A stretch of DNA of 36,620 nucleotides from JAUZQZ01 sp964492105 (lineage in GTDB: Bacteria > Pseudomonadota > Zetaproteobacteria > Mariprofundales > Mariprofundaceae), in NCBI GenBank assembly GCA_964492105.1, contig CAZBJB010000007.1, positions 1-36,620 of the forward strand, in the 5' to 3' direction. Position 1 is the stretch's first letter, and the number at the start of each line of letters is the position of its first letter. The notes beneath the pieces were generated by a model, which was not told the DNA's origin, made no database searches, and saw only the letters and a program-made list of their open reading frames with translations. Of the stretch, positions 9,168 through 17,071 are shown one piece after another. The position numbers and the translations under genes were made by a program.

Positions 9168-10268
9168 TTAGCCCGCATGAGGATAAACCACCTTGCCCCT
9201 GATCATCTGATCCCCGCCCAGCATGCACCGTTTTGCATCCTCAAGCCGTGGCGCGCCGGAAACGCGCGCCACACCCGTCCCCTGCCAGAAGCCCACCGCA
9301 TCCTTGCCGCCAATCAGGATCGGCGCCTGATAGAGAACCAGTTCATCGGTCAGTCGAGCTTCAAGAAATGATGCGTGAAGCGCTCCCCCGCCTTCAAGCA
9401 AGACCGACCAGCGGTCTTCATCGGCCAGATGCCTGAGTATCCCGGTCAAACGATCCGCGCGCACGACCTCCACACCCGCGTCACGCCATGCCCGGGCTGC
9501 GTCATTTTCACCGCACACATACAGCCGCGACGGCGCGGATCCGTCCGCTATATGATAATCCGGATGAAAATCGGGGGGTTTAGAACAAATCACGCAACGC
9601 AACGGCGGTTCTCCTGGCGGTGCGACATCGCGAACCGTGAGTGAAGGATTATCATGCTCCAGCGTACCCGCGCCAATCAGGATAGCGTGGCTGTTGGCGC
9701 GCAACCGGTGTGCATGCCTGCGTGATGTCTCGTTACTGATCCACTGCGAATGGCGTTGACGCGTAGCCAGTTTGCCATCCAGAGAAATAGCTGCCCTGGC
9801 CGTAATATAAGGCCGTCCCAGACGATAAAAATGGAGAAAACCCTTATTGATGGCATCTGCTTCCTTCTCCAGCACATTCGCTTTGACCTCAACCCCACGG
9901 GACGCAAGCACGCCGCCGCCGCCGGCCATTTTCGGATTGGGATCGGATGACGCGTACACCACCCGTTCGAGACCGGCGTGCAGGATAGCCCGGGTACACG
10001 GAGGTGTACGCCCCCGTGCCGCGCAAGGTTCCAGTGTGACATACAGCGTACCGCCGCAGGCGCGTGGGCCTGCCTGTTCCAGAGCCACAGTCTCGGCATG
10101 CGCCTGCCCCGGCTCCTCATGCCAGCCTTCACCGGCTATGGCTCCATGTGCAACCACCACCGCACCCACTGCCGGATTGGGATGGGTTTTTCCCACGCCC
10201 TTTTTTGCCAGAGCGAGCGCATGGGCCATGAATTTCTCATCGGCGATATGATGCTGATCGGTTGCCAT
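9168..10268 (-). CDS. ribD: Bifunctional riboflavin biosynthesis deaminase/reductase
   Basis: A 366-residue RibD that performs two consecutive steps after GTP cyclohydrolase II in riboflavin synthesis. The N-terminal zinc deaminase shows THPNPAVGAVVV, the catalytic HAE (HAETVAL) and the zinc cysteines of EPCAARGRTPPC. The C-terminal pyrimidine reductase shows the RPYITARAAISLDGKLAT substrate motif and LLEGGGALHASFL. The start is uncertain among ATGs at 10274, 10268 and 10229. 10268 keeps the residues conserved before the deaminase helix and overlaps slyD by about 30 bases. No other riboflavin gene or FMN riboswitch is seen nearby. Confidence 0.92.
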   Translation of the reverse strand: MATDQHHIADEKFMAHALALAKKGVGKTHPNPAVGAVVVAHGAIAGEGWHEEPGQAHAETVALEQAGPRACGGTLYVTLEPCAARGRTPPCTRAILHAGLERVVYASSDPNPKMAGGGGVLASRGVEVKANVLEKEADAINKGFLHFYRLGRPYITARAAISLDGKLATRQRHSQWISNETSRRHAHRLRANSHAILIGAGTLEHDNPSLTVRDVAPPGEPPLRCVICSKPPDFHPDYHIADGSAPSRLYVCGENDAARAWRDAGVEVVRADRLTGILRHLADEDRWSVLLEGGGALHASFLEARLTDELVLYQAPILIGGKDAVGFWQGTGVARVSGAPRLEDAKRCMLGGDQMIRGKVVYPHAG

Positions 10269-10725
10269 GTACATGCCCGTGATCGATCTCTTCCCTGCCG
10301 GCCTCACGCACGCCGACCACCTGAACCTCAAAATGCAACACGACATCAGCCAATGGGTGATTACCGTCTACGATCACCTTGTCGTCTTCCACGGAAATCA
10401 CCGTAACTACTTCAATGCCGTCATCCGTTTGAGCCTGAAACTGCAAGCCCGCTTCAAGTCGTTCAACGTCGCCAAACATCGTTCGTTCCACCACCTTCAG
10501 CAACTCCTCGTCACGCTCCCCGTAAGCATCCCTGGGCTCGACAGTCACGGACAATGAAACACCCTCTGATTTTCCTTCCAGCGCATGCTCAAGCCCTGGA
10601 ATCATGAATCCCGTACCATGAATATAAGCCAGTGGATCCTGTCCTGTTGAAGTAGCCAGCACGTCGCCATCATCATTCGTCAACGTATAGTCAATGGTTA
10701 CAACCTTGTGTTTTCCAATTTGCAT
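10237..10725 (-). CDS. slyD: FKBP-type peptidyl-prolyl isomerase, SlyD-like
   Basis: A 162-residue cytoplasmic prolyl isomerase/chaperone. The FKBP core (YTLTNDDGDVLATS, YIHGTG, IPGLEHALEGKSEG) is split by an inserted chaperone flap (about 65-125). The C-terminus has the HGHVHG motif common in this subfamily, without the long metal-binding tail of E. coli SlyD. The ATG at 10725 has GGGG about 6 bases upstream; a GTG 15 bases earlier is less likely. It lies 52 bases after the protease gene and overlaps the ribD start. Confidence 0.9.
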   Translation of the reverse strand: MQIGKHKVVTIDYTLTNDDGDVLATSTGQDPLAYIHGTGFMIPGLEHALEGKSEGVSLSVTVEPRDAYGERDEELLKVVERTMFGDVERLEAGLQFQAQTDDGIEVVTVISVEDDKVIVDGNHPLADVVLHFEVQVVGVREAGREEIDHGHVHGNRSASYRR

Positions 10726-10776
10726 GGACACCCCGCACACCGCGATTCTACCACGACGACCGCCTTAATCCCATGA

Positions 10777-11223
10777 TCAGACAACGCCAAAAATCAGGAA
10801 ATAGCCCGCATTATACCAACAATGCAGGGCAATGGGAGCGCCGAGTCCATGCATTCGATCCCCGTTTGTACGATCCCGGAAATAGCCGAAGATCAGCGAA
10901 GGTGCGAACACCAGTGCTGCGGCCAGCGGTGGATGTGCAAGGAAATGGAGTAATGTAAATGCAACGCTGGTCAGCACATTGGCGAAGCTCAGCGGGCCGA
11001 TCCGGTTCAACCCCCATGAACATTCACGCAATCGCCCCTGCAATCCCCCCCGGAACACAATCTCTTCCAGTACCGGATAAATGCCCGCCATCAACAGGAA
11101 GCGAACGGGTTCGGCCAGCACCGCGCCGACCTGGAATCCGGAGGGCAACACCCATATCATCACCCCCCAAACAACAGGAGCGGCTGCGAGCGCCGCCACG
11201 AACCGCGCATCAAGCCTGAGCAT
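10777..11223 (-). CDS. mrtJ: JDVT-CTERM system glutamic-type intramembrane protease (CAAX protease-like)
   Basis: A 148-residue polytopic membrane protein of the CPBP/CAAX protease superfamily. The catalytic pattern is complete: EExxxR (E53, E54, R58), FxxxH (H93) and HxxxN (H134, N138). It is much shorter than typical CPBP proteases, as I recall for the MrtJ family that processes C-terminal JDVT-CTERM tails. The assignment rests on the protease motifs, the short length and the neighbouring gene at 12721-15582, which encodes a matching tail. The start is ATG at 11223 with AGGA 9 bases upstream; a GTG two codons earlier overlaps that site. It is the third gene of an apparent operon, 121 bases after the cytochrome. 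Confidence 0.82.
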   Translation of the reverse strand: MLRLDARFVAALAAAPVVWGVMIWVLPSGFQVGAVLAEPVRFLLMAGIYPVLEEIVFRGGLQGRLRECSWGLNRIGPLSFANVLTSVAFTLLHFLAHPPLAAALVFAPSLIFGYFRDRTNGDRMHGLGAPIALHCWYNAGYFLIFGVV

Positions 11224-11344
11224 GCTCACACGTCCTCCATGAACGCACAGGCTGCCCGCGCGCCCGGATCAGAGAGGGATGATGCCGCCTGTTCCATTGA
11301 ACCGGAATACCTTCGCGGCTGGAGACGATGCAGCCCCAAACAGA

Positions 11345-12718
11345 CTACATCAGCACTTCGATATCGATCACCGCGGTGCGCGTGGTGAAGCCGGGCAGGC
11401 CGGGCGTCAACACGCCCGTGGCCGGGTTAACCGATGCTCCGGGGCCCAGCGTGTTGGATGGATCCTCAATCCTGGCATGGTCGAACACAACATTGATATT
11501 CAGGTTCTGATAGACCCGCCATGTGATTGCCATCTGGAATATTCTTCGGGTGATCTGCCCGGCCAGCAGCCCACTGAAATCCTCCCAGCGAAAACCCGCT
11601 CCAACAAGCAGGCGAGGCAGGGGATTAAGGTCAATCCGGATGCTTGCGGCACTGAATTTTGTACCTGACACATTGGAAAAAGGCGCAAAAACAAACTTCC
11701 CAGGCGTACCGACAACCTGTTTCGGCACGAAATCGGACCCATAAAAATTACCCAGCCCCGTCCTGCCCGTCTGACCCCTGGCGCGTGATCCATCCGCATA
11801 CACACCGACACTCATATTACCCAGATAGCCCTGTACCTGTGCATCAAAGAACAGCAGCCTCATCGGTACACGCAGACTGCCAGCCGTGCCCGTACCCGCA
11901 TTCCCGGATACGCTTCCAAACCCGGCCAGCGCATCCCAACCTGCGATATCCAGCATCGCCACGCCGCGTACAAGGTAACCGGATCGGACGCCAATAGCCG
12001 TATTCCCTCCCGTGGCATCCGCGGGCGCCAGTAAAGCAAACTGGATACAGCCCAGATCATTGCCAATCCATGCCGCTACCGCTGACGTATTGAAGAGCCC
12101 TCCTCCAATCGCATTGCCGCTGTTCGAAGCAAAACCGGCCGCATTGATGGCGGACAGGTTGCCTCCGCCAAGTTTGTTCGCATGCTGGCCGAACACGTTG
12201 GATACCTCCATCACGCCGGATCCACCAAAGCTCGTACTGGCCCAGCCCACGCCAAATTTGACATTGCCGATGTCAAAGGAGTTCAATAGCTGAATATTGC
12301 TTGTAGCCGTACCGTTCTCGGAATTCTTTCCACCGGAAAACTCAACAAATGCACCTGTATTCGCACCCACCCGTCCGGCTATTATGAAGCTGGTATCCGT
12401 CGGAATATGATACGTTGTCACGCTCGCGGCTCCCGCCCCGCTCACATGCCTGGCATTAGCGCGCACCGCCATGGATGCATTCAATACGGCCGGAATGGAC
12501 AGTTTGTCGTCCTCAACCAGAGCCTCGGCGCCAACATCGGTGAACGAGCCCATCTTGAAGGCGCGGCCCAATGGCGTTAATGCCGGAAAAGTCTGAAAGT
12601 GGCAACTCAGGCAGGCCGCTCCCGTCTGGCGCGAGAATGCCGGAATCGCCTCCGCCCGCGGTTGTAACGAAACCATGCTTACAAACGCCATACAGCCGAC
12701 AACAACTATGTCCTTCAT
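11345..12718 (-). CDS. Monohaem c-type cytochrome with predicted outer-membrane beta-barrel
   Basis: A 457-residue exported protein. A signal peptide ends near AEA (about residue 24), and the mature N-terminus carries a single haem-binding CLSCH (C36, C39, H40) followed by FPALTPLGRAFK. The remaining roughly 390 residues are rich in Gly, Ser, Asn and alternating hydrophobics without hydrophobic helices, as in a beta-barrel. A short haem segment fused to a barrel resembles Cyc2-type porin-cytochromes, but homology is not shown. Many related cytochromes of this N-terminal type are uncharacterised. The last residue is not the aromatic usual for BamA substrates. The ATG has a strong GGAG 6 bases upstream, inside the last codons of the preceding gene (stop 2 bases before this start), so the two genes are coupled. 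Confidence 0.7.
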   Translation of the reverse strand: MKDIVVVGCMAFVSMVSLQPRAEAIPAFSRQTGAACLSCHFQTFPALTPLGRAFKMGSFTDVGAEALVEDDKLSIPAVLNASMAVRANARHVSGAGAASVTTYHIPTDTSFIIAGRVGANTGAFVEFSGGKNSENGTATSNIQLLNSFDIGNVKFGVGWASTSFGGSGVMEVSNVFGQHANKLGGGNLSAINAAGFASNSGNAIGGGLFNTSAVAAWIGNDLGCIQFALLAPADATGGNTAIGVRSGYLVRGVAMLDIAGWDALAGFGSVSGNAGTGTAGSLRVPMRLLFFDAQVQGYLGNMSVGVYADGSRARGQTGRTGLGNFYGSDFVPKQVVGTPGKFVFAPFSNVSGTKFSAASIRIDLNPLPRLLVGAGFRWEDFSGLLAGQITRRIFQMAITWRVYQNLNINVVFDHARIEDPSNTLGPGASVNPATGVLTPGLPGFTTRTAVIDIEVLM

Positions 12719-12720
12719 TC

Positions 12721-15582
12721 TCACTCCTTCCGCAAGCGCCTCCACCATAGGCACCATGCCGCCAGCAGAACCAGTACGGGTAGCAAGGGATCCGGCAAAC
12801 CCTCCATCGTGTTCAACGCGCAACCCCCGCCCCCGCCCAGGATCGGCGTTCTGCTACCTCCGCCTCCGCTGCTACCGGGTGTTACCACAGGTGTCGTCGT
12901 GCCGCCAATAGCAAGCGGATCATGAATCACAGCATTGGCGGTGCCATCCAGATCAGTGTGTGGATCTCCATCGGTTAAGGTGACATCAATCGTATGGGCA
13001 TCAATCTGTTTCCACACCGATGTGGGCAGCAGCGTGTATGATCCTGCATCCACCTTGTACACCACAAGATGGGCGGGCAGTGGCGCGCTGAATGTCAGGT
13101 GAACCGTCTTTCTACTGCCTGCCTTGGTCACCGAGGTGGAATAATCAATCAGACCGAATGGAAAGCGTGTATCAGCTGGTGCCTTGGCTGTGGTCACTGT
13201 AGCCTTTACATTAAACAGAGCTTCACCTGTCGATACAATATCCACCGTTCCTCCTGCCGTGCCTGCCAGCGTGAGTAGATCGTCCGAACCTTTCCTGGTG
13301 GTTGCCACTGCCGCCACACGCACCTTGCGTGTGGCCTGTGCCACATGACCCGCTGCATCGGTTACCTTGTAAATCACGGTATACACACCACCAGTCGCAG
13401 GATTCGGTACCTTATTCACAACCGTGATGCTGCCCGTCATCTTGCCATCCACCAGATCAACGGCGGTCGCCCCTGCATCCGTGTAGGTTGCTCCGGCTTT
13501 GAGTGTCACCGGATTATTGCCTGTGAGAGTGATCACCGGTGCAGTGGTATCCACGGTGACCGTTGCCGTGGATGCGATAGAAACATTACCGGCCGCATCC
13601 AGTACGAAGAGTTTGTATGTGCCATCCGTGGCCGGGACGGTGATGGATGTGGCTGTGCCGCTTGCGGCCCTGGTCATCGTTGGGCCTGTAGCGAAGCTCG
13701 TTGTGCCAGCCGGTGCCAGCCATACATTATTCGATGCAGTGCCGGAACTGGCAATGGCGACTTGGCCGCCGCCTGCAACTGCAACTGTAACCGATCCGGC
13801 AAGCACGGTGTTTTGATTCGTCGGGAGGGTGGTATCCACGGTATATGTAATCGCCGTGGATAAAGGCCCGACATTATCCGCCTGATCGGTGGCGACGGCG
13901 ATGAAGCTGTGGACTGTTGAAGCAAGTGTGCCAGCTCCCTCCCCTGGTAGACTCCAGCTACCACTACTGGTTGCCTTCACCAAGCCCAGAAATGTTCCGC
14001 CATCCTTTACGGTCACCGATGCCCCGGCTTCCGCCGTACCGGAAATGGTTGGTCGGGCGGTGTTGTTTGTAACCGTATCATTCGCAGGGGAAATGATGAC
14101 AGGTTTGGCAGGCGCAACAGTGTCCAGCTTAATGGTATCGTTCACGGCGGTGGAGAGATGGCCCGCCGCAATGAAGCGAGCATAGACGGTACGTACGCCG
14201 TCAGCTCCGGATGCAAGCGTCCAAAGCTTACTTCCGGCATAGGCCAATGAATGCCATGCCGTGTTATCATTGGAGAGTTGCACCTGCGAGCAACTACCAC
14301 TGCATTTCAACGTCAACGTGACGGATGTGCTCTTCGTGGCGGCTTTTCCCACATCAATGCTGATGGTGCCGGTGGGCGCCGTTGTACCCAGCTTATTCAA
14401 CAAAACGCTGACGGTGTTCGACGTAACATTCGCCACGGCCAGATCCGGATCGCCATCACCGTTAAAGTCCGCACCCGTCACCGAAAAAGGGTTCGATCCT
14501 ACCGTGAAGGGGGATCCTGTAGCGGCGATAAAGGTAACGGTAGTACCAATGCTCGTGTTCAACAAAACACTGACCGTACCCGAAGTGCTATTCGCCACGG
14601 CCAGATCCGGTCTGCCATCGCCATTGAAATCCGCACTCGTCACGGATCGAGGGCCCGAACCTGAGGGGAGATTGAGGATCTTCCCAGCTGCGAGAAAAGC
14701 GCCCGTACTATCCCCCATGAAGACGGTAACCACGTCTTTGTTTTCACCCACCACAGCCAGATCTGGATTGTTGTCACCATTAAAATCCGCACTCGTCACG
14801 GATCGAAGGGGTGTTCCTGCCGTGAAGGAAGAGCTGGCACTGGTAGGAAAGGCGGAAGTGGCGCCAGTGTTCAAAAAAACCCTGACATTCCCATCGTTAC
14901 TCGCCACGGCCAGATCCGGCTTGCCATCGCGATTAAAATCCGCACTGGTCACGGATTCGGGATTTGTACCCGCACTGAGGGATGTCACCGTCGTAGAAAA
15001 ACATCCTTTACCACTCCCAAAGAGAACGGTGACCTTGTTGGACTGCTCATTCGCCACGGCCAGATCCGGATTTTTATCACCATTAAAATCCGCACTCGTC
15101 ACGGAGAGTGGCCCATTCCCTACTGTGGGAGTCGTCTGTACCGCGGCAAAGCCGCCCGCGCCATCCCCTAGGAAGATGCGCACGTGGTTCGGGGTAGCAC
15201 CACCTTTCGTCACGGCCAGATCCGGCTTGCCATCGCCATTAAAATCCGCGCTCGTAAGTCCCTTGGGAGCCGGCGTAGGGATCACCAGCGGAACAAAGCC
15301 GCCCTTGCCATTGGTAAAACCGCCCGCGCCATCCCCAAAGAAAACGTTGATATCGGCCCCGGATTCATCCGCCACGGCTATATCGGCGTGGCCGTCATGA
15401 TTAAAATCCGCGGTCGTGACGGTGGTGGGGCGCCCTGATGTTCCAAGATTCGTCGCCGCAGAAAACGCGGGCGCCGCCTCCGCCTGCATCGGCATGAAAA
15501 ACCCCGTGAAGCCCCATATCGCCAGCGCCATGCATATGCGCGCGCGTGAGAATTGTCTTTTCCAGGAGGTACGGTAACGCAT
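12721..15582 (-). CDS. Secreted FG-GAP beta-propeller/Ig-like protein with C-terminal sorting tail
   Basis: A 953-residue protein. A long Sec signal peptide (basic n-region, hydrophobic core, cleavage near MQAEA) is followed by seven FG-GAP repeats with the calcium-loop pattern DxNxDxxxD (about residues 58-390), enough for a seven-bladed propeller. Next come Ig-like segments, one of the HYR/DUF5011 type (PVITLTGNNPVTLKAGATY), and a region resembling the choice-of-anchor U domain. The C-terminus is a Gly/Ser linker, GGGGGC (Cys about 921), a hydrophobic helix and RRLRKE, the layout of a JDVT-CTERM signal. The ATG overlaps the stop of the upstream coiled-coil ORF (TGATG). It is probably surface-exposed after MrtJ cleavage. 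The ligand is unknown. Confidence 0.85.
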   Translation of the reverse strand: MRYRTSWKRQFSRARICMALAIWGFTGFFMPMQAEAAPAFSAATNLGTSGRPTTVTTADFNHDGHADIAVADESGADINVFFGDGAGGFTNGKGGFVPLVIPTPAPKGLTSADFNGDGKPDLAVTKGGATPNHVRIFLGDGAGGFAAVQTTPTVGNGPLSVTSADFNGDKNPDLAVANEQSNKVTVLFGSGKGCFSTTVTSLSAGTNPESVTSADFNRDGKPDLAVASNDGNVRVFLNTGATSAFPTSASSSFTAGTPLRSVTSADFNGDNNPDLAVVGENKDVVTVFMGDSTGAFLAAGKILNLPSGSGPRSVTSADFNGDGRPDLAVANSTSGTVSVLLNTSIGTTVTFIAATGSPFTVGSNPFSVTGADFNGDGDPDLAVANVTSNTVSVLLNKLGTTAPTGTISIDVGKAATKSTSVTLTLKCSGSCSQVQLSNDNTAWHSLAYAGSKLWTLASGADGVRTVYARFIAAGHLSTAVNDTIKLDTVAPAKPVIISPANDTVTNNTARPTISGTAEAGASVTVKDGGTFLGLVKATSSGSWSLPGEGAGTLASTVHSFIAVATDQADNVGPLSTAITYTVDTTLPTNQNTVLAGSVTVAVAGGGQVAIASSGTASNNVWLAPAGTTSFATGPTMTRAASGTATSITVPATDGTYKLFVLDAAGNVSIASTATVTVDTTAPVITLTGNNPVTLKAGATYTDAGATAVDLVDGKMTGSITVVNKVPNPATGGVYTVIYKVTDAAGHVAQATRKVRVAAVATTRKGSDDLLTLAGTAGGTVDIVSTGEALFNVKATVTTAKAPADTRFPFGLIDYSTSVTKAGSRKTVHLTFSAPLPAHLVVYKVDAGSYTLLPTSVWKQIDAHTIDVTLTDGDPHTDLDGTANAVIHDPLAIGGTTTPVVTPGSSGGGGSRTPILGGGGGCALNTMEGLPDPLLPVLVLLAAWCLWWRRLRKE
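14440..15420. repeat. Seven intragenic DNA repeats encoding the FG-GAP blades
   Basis: A near-identical block around TTAAAATCCGCACTCGTCAC (plus strand) recurs about every 150-160 bases, near 14461, 14622, 14782, 14931, 15082, 15239 and 15399. Such DNA-level similarity allows recombination to change the number of blades. Confidence 0.8.
15531..15553. repeat. Direct repeat partner of 15603-15625
   Basis: The core GCGCGCGTGAGAA, with flanking TGCAT, occurs here and again 71 bases away at 15603-15625. Read on the minus strand, both copies encode FSRAR: once at the end of the coiled-coil ORF and once in the signal peptide of the propeller protein. Confidence 0.75.
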
Positions 15583-15914
15583 CAACCGGCATGCATGCAT
15601 GCATGCATGCGCGCGCGTGAGAAATTATACGCCCGGCATGCGGAATACGTATAGAAATACGCCGCGCCGGATGGCGGTTGTGCGGATGCAACGATTCCGC
15701 CCCGGCGAATCATGGCGGCGATGTTTTGATTCAGTTCCTCACGCACTGCATCAATGCGCCGACTTTGATCCACAAGGTGCAAATTCACATCATCCAGACG
15801 TTTGTTCACATGGACAAGTTCCGACCGAAGTGCCGACTGACCGGATTTAAGATCATCCAGTTCCGGCAGGAGATATTCTTGCATGGCGGCTATGACCACT
15901 TTCTTCATGCCCAT
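15582..15914 (-). CDS. Small coiled-coil protein of unknown function, possibly truncated
   Basis: 110 residues from ATG 15914; an ATG at 15908 is equally possible. Residues about 10-65 are a heptad-rich coiled coil (LLPELDDLKSGQSAL, VNKRLDDVNLHLVDQSRRID). I recall similar short proteins of unknown role in other proteobacteria that continue the coiled coil further. Here the pattern breaks after NQNIAAMIRR, and the last 45 residues (ending RMHACMHAG) look non-native and are partly encoded by the GCAT microsatellite. It lies 76 bases after amgK and ends in a TGATG overlap with the propeller gene. It may be a decayed gene or a coupling leader ORF. Confidence 0.55.
   Translation of the reverse strand: MGMKKVVIAAMQEYLLPELDDLKSGQSALRSELVHVNKRLDDVNLHLVDQSRRIDAVREELNQNIAAMIRRGGIVASAQPPSGAAYFYTYSACRAYNFSRARMHACMHAG
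15589..15610. repeat. Tetranucleotide microsatellite (GCAT)5.5
   Basis: Five and a half perfect GCAT units, 22 bases. On the minus strand it forms the last codons of the coiled-coil ORF, directly before the TGATG that ends that ORF and starts the propeller gene. Tetranucleotide tracts at gene starts are typical of slipped-strand contingency loci; activity here is inferred. Confidence 0.85.
15624..15629 (-). promoter_or_regulatory. Possible -10 box (TATAAT) before the propeller gene
   Basis: A perfect TATAAT on the minus strand, about 42 bases before the ATG at 15582. Transcription from it would start just ahead of the GCAT tract, placing the tract in the leader. No good -35 is visible 16-18 bases upstream, so this is tentative. 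Confidence 0.3.
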
Positions 15915-15990
15915 GGCTGGATCATGTCCCATGGGCTGACGATTTGTCAAGTACACAAAAAAGCAAGGGTTGATCCTGTTTTTCTGGCAA

Positions 15991-17004
15991 CTATCCGGCA
16001 CCCCGTCTTTTGCCTCCTGGCCCCGTGCAATCTCGCAATGCTTCCACTTTCATCTCCAATGCATTCAGTTCTTCCTTGATATGTTTGCGTGTAAGGGGAA
16101 TCTCATGCAAAAATCGGCGTTTTCCATCGCGATATGCCAGCCGCGCGAATATGCCTGCTGCCTTGATATGACGTTGCAGGGCGGTGAGTCGCAGCGCCCG
16201 GTGCCATGCATCGAAACCGGAGAAAAAGGATCGGACATTATGGGGAAGTGATTCAAAAAACAGCAAGCTCCATGTTCGGCGCATCCCTTCCGGGTACTCC
16301 TGATAGCAATCATACAGCAATGACGCTGCGTCATACGTAACCGGGCCCATGACCGCATCCTGAAAATCAAGCACACCCAGAGGCGGGCCATCCGGCGGCA
16401 GGATCAGATTGCGGCTGTGGTAATCCAGATGCACGGGAACGCGTGGCAGTGCGGCAATGGTTTCCAGTACGGGCGCCATCGCATCGCCGAAGGACCGACG
16501 TTCCTCTTCCAGCGGTTCATGATCCGCCACACGGGGTAAATACCAGTCCGGATAGAGCTCGCATTCAGCTCGCATCCGATCCTGACTGAACACGGCAAGT
16601 TCAAAGCCTGGTGCATGGGACTGCAAGCACCGAAGCTGCCGGAACGCATCTTCCAGCAGGAAAGCAATATCAGAATGATTCTTCAGATAAACAGCCCACG
16701 TCACATCCCCAAAATCCTCCAGCAGCAAAAAGCCCCGGAATCTATCCTCCGCCACCAGGTACGGCACACGCACCTCCACGGCTTCAAGCCAGCGGCGGAG
16801 GTTCAAAAAGGACATGACATCCCCTCGTTCGGGCGGTGCATCCATCAGCATAAAGGTTTCCCCCTGATGGCTAACCCTGAAATACCGGCGGAAGGAAGCA
16901 TCACCGGCAAGGGGGGTCATCACACAATCGCCGCATAAAACCCTGTTCACCCAATGATGCGCATCCATGCTTCTGGAATTCGGAGGACTACCCTCAACCT
17001 GCAT
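15991..17004 (-). CDS. amgK: Aminoglycoside phosphotransferase-like sugar kinase, AmgK type
   Basis: A 337-residue cytoplasmic kinase of the APH fold. AmgK phosphorylates the anomeric hydroxyl of N-acetylmuramate/N-acetylglucosamine in cell-wall recycling. Visible: PLAGDASFRRYFRV near the N-terminus (nucleotide loop), the catalytic HLDYHSRNLIL loop, and the metal-binding LDFQDAVMGPVTYDAASLLYDCY motif, which is very characteristic of AmgK. The start is uncertain: ATG 17004 has GGGA about 5 bases upstream, while ATG 16968 is also plausible. The usual partner, the nucleotidyltransferase murU, is not next to it. Confidence 0.82.
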   Translation of the reverse strand: MQVEGSPPNSRSMDAHHWVNRVLCGDCVMTPLAGDASFRRYFRVSHQGETFMLMDAPPERGDVMSFLNLRRWLEAVEVRVPYLVAEDRFRGFLLLEDFGDVTWAVYLKNHSDIAFLLEDAFRQLRCLQSHAPGFELAVFSQDRMRAECELYPDWYLPRVADHEPLEEERRSFGDAMAPVLETIAALPRVPVHLDYHSRNLILPPDGPPLGVLDFQDAVMGPVTYDAASLLYDCYQEYPEGMRRTWSLLFFESLPHNVRSFFSGFDAWHRALRLTALQRHIKAAGIFARLAYRDGKRRFLHEIPLTRKHIKEELNALEMKVEALRDCTGPGGKRRGAG

Positions 17005-17071
17005 TATTCCCAACCCGGCAAAACCGGAATCAGACAGGATTGCACCACGGCGGTCACGGAGGGACAGGGGG

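Noticed and set aside
14261..15400. 379-residue plus-strand open frame with internal repeats
   Set aside because: Its repeats mirror the FG-GAP DNA repeats of the minus-strand gene. The real gene has a signal peptide, known domains and coupled neighbours.
15401..15691. 96-residue minus-strand frame through the microsatellite
   Set aside because: It overlaps the propeller signal peptide in another frame and has no recognisable content. It matters only as the predicted product of losing one GCAT unit.
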